From Pedobacter sp. Leaf250 (GTDB lineage: Bacteria; Bacteroidota; Bacteroidia; Sphingobacteriales; Sphingobacteriaceae): a DNA stretch of 64,000 nucleotides. The stretch is from assembly GCF_920984735.1 (NCBI RefSeq), contig NZ_CAKLBU010000008.1, forward strand, positions 124,001 to 188,000. Direction: 5' to 3'. The notes beneath the pieces were generated by a model. The model was not told the origin of the DNA. It was given only the letters and a program-made list of their open reading frames with translations, and did not search any database. Made by a program: the position numbers and the translations under genes. Positions within the stretch are counted from its first letter, which is position 1. Each line of letters starts with the position of its first letter. Shown here piece after piece: positions 61,767 through 64,000 of this stretch.

Positions 61767-62187
61767 CATCAGAACTTTAGAAGATCTTCAAGCGGCAAAA
61801 TTAGAGCTTAAAGTAGAATACACTCTTAAGCAAAATATGCTTAAAACCGATGGCCAAAAATTTTTAAAGCAGTTCACTTTGGGTGCTTTGATTAAAAAGT
61901 TTGCAACGCCAAGTAATTTATTTAAGGCTGATGAGAAACTGAATATTAGCGGAACAGCAATGTCGCTTCTTCTGCCAATGTTTATGAACAAAACGATTTT
62001 TAGAGGTGCCGGATTTTTAACAAAAGCAGCAGTTGGTTTTGTGTCTGGTAAAGTAGGAAAATCTTTAGATGCAGAACATTTATCGGCGATAGTTAATTCA
62101 GTGAAAGGCTGGTTTGGAAAAAAGAAGGAACAAAAAGCTAAAAAATTTATTGATTACGGAATCCCGCCTGATAGCGAAACGTATTAA
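61753..62187 (+). CDS. unknown protein, third gene of the YtxH/holin-like run
   Basis: A 144-residue protein, basic and partly hydrophobic (GTAMSLLLPMFMNKTIF, GAGFLTKAAVGFVSGKVG), opening MRKYNIRTLEDLQAAKLELK. I do not recognise the family. AGGAGG at 61741-61746, six bases before the ATG at 61753, is a perfect Shine-Dalgarno but is also part of the codons for the acidic tail of the upstream protein; overlap is 14 bases. The in-frame TTG at 61732 would add seven residues and is less likely. Perhaps membrane-associated. Confidence 0.7.
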   Translation: MRKYNIRTLEDLQAAKLELKVEYTLKQNMLKTDGQKFLKQFTLGALIKKFATPSNLFKADEKLNISGTAMSLLLPMFMNKTIFRGAGFLTKAAVGFVSGKVGKSLDAEHLSAIVNSVKGWFGKKKEQKAKKFIDYGIPPDSETY

Positions 62188-62192
62188 ATTTT

Positions 62193-62223
62193 AAGAGCCT
62201 CATATCATCAATATGAGGCTCTT
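62193..62223 (+). terminator. terminator after the YtxH/holin-like run
   Basis: A perfect 13-bp stem (AAGAGCCTCATAT with its complement) around CATCA, directly after the stop at 62187. Confidence 0.75.
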
Positions 62224-62301
62224 GTATTTAAGGATTTTCTAAATATATATTTCAAATGTAGCATAATCCTGATTTAAACCGTTCTTATTAAAACCCAATT
62301 T

Positions 62302-62730
62302 ATGAATAGAATATTACTCATCCTCATTATTTGTTTATCGTTCTCTTGCAAAAAGGATTTAGACAAAAAACTTTCAAGTAAAAATTGGCGTATTGAATCC
62401 ATTACAGTCACTCCTGCAATGACAATCGGATCAAAAATTAGCACGAACTACTTAGATTTATCGGGTCCTTCAAGTTGCGAAGCCACTACTACCTTAATTT
62501 TTTCGGCAGATGGAATCTTCACTCAAAGTGCCAATGGTGCCTTATGCGATTTATTTCAACTTCCAAATAGTAAGCCTGTAACCTGGACTAGAGAAGGAAA
62601 TCAAATTTTAATTTCTTCAGCCCCACAGTTTCCTTATACATTATCTGGTAATAAGCTAACACAAACCAAAACAAGTGTTGCATCTGGCGGAACAGTTTAC
62701 ACTTTCGAATATGTATATAGCTCCAAATAA
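62302..62730 (+). CDS. small lipoprotein of unknown function
   Basis: A 142-residue lipoprotein: signal peptide ILLILIICLSFSC with the lipidated Cys near residue 16, followed by KKDLDKKLSSKNWRIESITVTPA. The mature part is beta-rich and resembles lipocalin-like/DUF4923-type stress lipoproteins of Bacteroidota (weak resemblance). It overlaps the phosphatase gene by 20 bases. The function is unknown. Confidence 0.7.
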   Translation: MNRILLILIICLSFSCKKDLDKKLSSKNWRIESITVTPAMTIGSKISTNYLDLSGPSSCEATTTLIFSADGIFTQSANGALCDLFQLPNSKPVTWTREGNQILISSAPQFPYTLSGNKLTQTKTSVASGGTVYTFEYVYSSK

Positions 62731-63166
62731 TTTTAAAATCTTAATGGTATGTCTTGGCAATATCTGCAGGTCTCCATTGGCAGAAGGCATTATGAGGCAC
62801 CTTGCAAAGCAACAACATTTAAATTGGGAAATTGCATCAGCAGGAACTGGTAATTGGCACATTGGAAAAGCGCCAGATAAGAGAAGTATTGCTGCGGCAA
62901 AAGCCTTAGGTTATGATATCAGCAAGCAAAGGGCGCAACAATTTAATCATAGTATGTTTGCTCAATATGATTTGATTTTGGTAATGGACAGTAATAATCT
63001 ATCTGATTTACAACAATTAGCCCAAACAGATAGCGAGCGGCAAAAGGTTAAACTTTTCTTATCGGAGAATGATGTTATTGATCCCTACTGGGATAATGCT
63101 CTTTTTGCCCCAGTTTGTAATCAGGTTGAAGAAAGGTGTAAAGAAATTATCAAACAACTTTCTTAA
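62711..63166 (+). CDS. low molecular weight protein-tyrosine phosphatase
   Basis: A 151-residue phosphatase. The P-loop C(X)5R is in KILMVCLGNICRSPLAEGIM near residue 17, and the general acid Asp is in DVIDPYWDNALF near residue 125. These enzymes remove phosphate from tyrosines of proteins such as capsule or exopolysaccharide kinases. The frame is open to 62675; the ATG at 62711 gives the family-like start MYIAPNNFKILMVCLGN and overlaps the preceding gene by 20 bases, so the two are co-transcribed. No polysaccharide genes are in view. Confidence 0.9.
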   Translation: MYIAPNNFKILMVCLGNICRSPLAEGIMRHLAKQQHLNWEIASAGTGNWHIGKAPDKRSIAAAKALGYDISKQRAQQFNHSMFAQYDLILVMDSNNLSDLQQLAQTDSERQKVKLFLSENDVIDPYWDNALFAPVCNQVEERCKEIIKQLS

Positions 63167-63203
63167 TTTTACAGCTGTAACCAATCCTAACCAAACCAGT
63201 GTA

Positions 63204-63935
63204 ATGAAGAAGATTATTCCTTTTTTTGTAGTTGTTGCTTTATTAATTTTATTCCAAAGTTTTTCCACTCATAAAAAAACCATAAGCATTTTAGTTTTTT
63301 CGAAAACCAAAGGCTTTAGACATAATTCAATAAATGATGGAAAAACTGCAATTGCAAAATTGGGTAAAGCACATCGTTTTTTGGTAGATACTACTGAAAA
63401 TGCGGCATTATTTACAGAGAACAACTTAAAGAAATACGCCGCAGTTATTTTTTTAAACACCACCGGAGATGTTCTGGATGATCAGCAACAGAAAGCTTTT
63501 GAACAATATATTCAAGCAGGGGGAGGATATGTAGGTATTCATGCCGCAACAGATACAGAATACGATTGGCCTTGGTATGGCAAATTAGCAGGTGCATATT
63601 TCATGAGCCATCCTGCGGTTCAAGAAGCAAAATTTATCGTAAAAAATCGAAAACATCCGGCTACAAGTTTCCTTAAAGATTCGGTTTGGATACACAAGGA
63701 TGAACTTTATAATTTTAAAGATATTAACCCGGATATCAATGTATTGTTAACCATTGATGAAAATTCATATACGGGAGGAAAGAATGGAAAGTTTCACCCA
63801 TTTAGTTGGTACCATAATTTTGATGGAGGTAGGGCATTTTACACATCGATGGGGCATACCAAAGAAACCTGGACAGATAAATTGTTTCTGATACACCTGT
63901 ATGGCGGCATTTTATATGCCATTGATAGGAAATAA
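63204..63935 (+). CDS. ThuA-like domain secreted protein
   Basis: A 243-residue protein with a signal peptide (IIPFFVVVALLILFQSF) and a ThuA/glutamine-amidotransferase-like fold. ILVFSKTKGFRHNSI near residue 31, GGGYVGIHAATDTEYDWPWYGKL near residue 107 with a His in the nucleophile-like position, and HPFSWYHNFDGGRAFYTSMGHT near residue 205 are the family signatures. ThuA-like proteins are linked to sugar (trehalose) use; the activity is not defined. The frame opening at 63069 is rejected because the first 45 residues overlap the phosphatase gene and lack the signal peptide pattern. Confidence 0.88.
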   Translation: MKKIIPFFVVVALLILFQSFSTHKKTISILVFSKTKGFRHNSINDGKTAIAKLGKAHRFLVDTTENAALFTENNLKKYAAVIFLNTTGDVLDDQQQKAFEQYIQAGGGYVGIHAATDTEYDWPWYGKLAGAYFMSHPAVQEAKFIVKNRKHPATSFLKDSVWIHKDELYNFKDINPDINVLLTIDENSYTGGKNGKFHPFSWYHNFDGGRAFYTSMGHTKETWTDKLFLIHLYGGILYAIDRK

Positions 63936-63951
63936 TAGTACAATGGAGAAG

Positions 63952-63992
63952 GCCGCAGACGAGCAGATTAATAATTTGTGCTAGTCTGCGGC
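63952..63992 (+). terminator. terminator of the ThuA-like gene
   Basis: Stem GCCGCAGAC and GTCTGCGGC followed by TTTT, 16 bases after the stop codon. Confidence 0.75.
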
Positions 63993-64000
63993 TTTTAATA

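Noticed and set aside
1..64000. tRNA, rRNA or known riboswitch genes in the intergenic gaps
   Set aside because: I read the gaps for cloverleaf-like stems with a GGTTCGAATCC-type arm and for B12 or TPP boxes near the B12-binding gene and saw none, but this was by eye.

Overview
The window looks like ordinary chromosome from a member of the Bacteroidota, most likely Sphingobacteriaceae and Pedobacter-like. The DNA is AT-rich. Several start sites are preceded by the Bacteroidota -7 promoter box TAnnTTTG and few have Shine-Dalgarno sequences. There are SusC-style receptors with a carboxypeptidase-regulatory-like N-terminus, DUF5687 and DUF6263 proteins, and dispersed intergenic palindromes of a kind common in this phylum. 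The genus is inferred from gene content and protein flavour, not from a search. No tRNA, rRNA, CRISPR array, insertion sequence or prophage was seen.

Layout. 1-4133 (+): the end of a DUF4129-DUF4350-MoxR-DUF58 operon. 4218-13667: nucleoid-associated protein, small secreted protein, TlpA-like thioredoxin with urocanase (hutU), a His/Cys-rich small protein followed by a TonB-dependent receptor (possible metal uptake), Old Yellow Enzyme, aldo/keto reductase and DoxX. 13837-17257 (+): ABC exporter, its GntR/YtrA-type regulator, an anchored envelope protein and an ankyrin protein. 17293-24000: histidine ammonia-lyase (hutH), alpha/beta hydrolase, DUF6263 protein, M90 peptidase, Gfo/Idh oxidoreductase, a small conserved unknown and an OmpA lipoprotein. 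24131-32042: a second ABC system, RarA, MHS-type MFS transporter, methyltransferase, pyruvate dehydrogenase E1 beta, a decayed small gene and a GNAT acetyltransferase. 32544-38630 (-): an AddAB-like helicase-nuclease pair. 38713-43200: TcdA, TatD, thioredoxin, an acidic small protein, HisS and a small membrane protein. 43620-49417: FumC, two small envelope proteins, S1/P1 nuclease, AspS and an NTF2-like protein. 49528-56817: outer-membrane receptor, M49-like peptidase, amidase and GlnS. 57109-64000 (+): B12-binding protein with enoyl-CoA hydratase, a sigma-54 response regulator, AI-2E-type permease, a YtxH/holin-like/unknown trio, a lipoprotein, LMW phosphatase and a ThuA-like protein.

The most notable observation is at 58469. 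The only sensible start codon of the sigma-54 response regulator is followed by nine A residues, which puts it one base out of frame with an otherwise intact receiver-AAA-Fis protein; ten A residues would restore it. Other points of interest are a small gene killed by two stop codons and a frameshift (31259-31455), a set of start codons exactly five bases after a TAnnTTTG box (likely leaderless mRNAs), and three copies of a repeat with conserved ends and variable middles. I found no clear multi-gene defence island or wholly new system.
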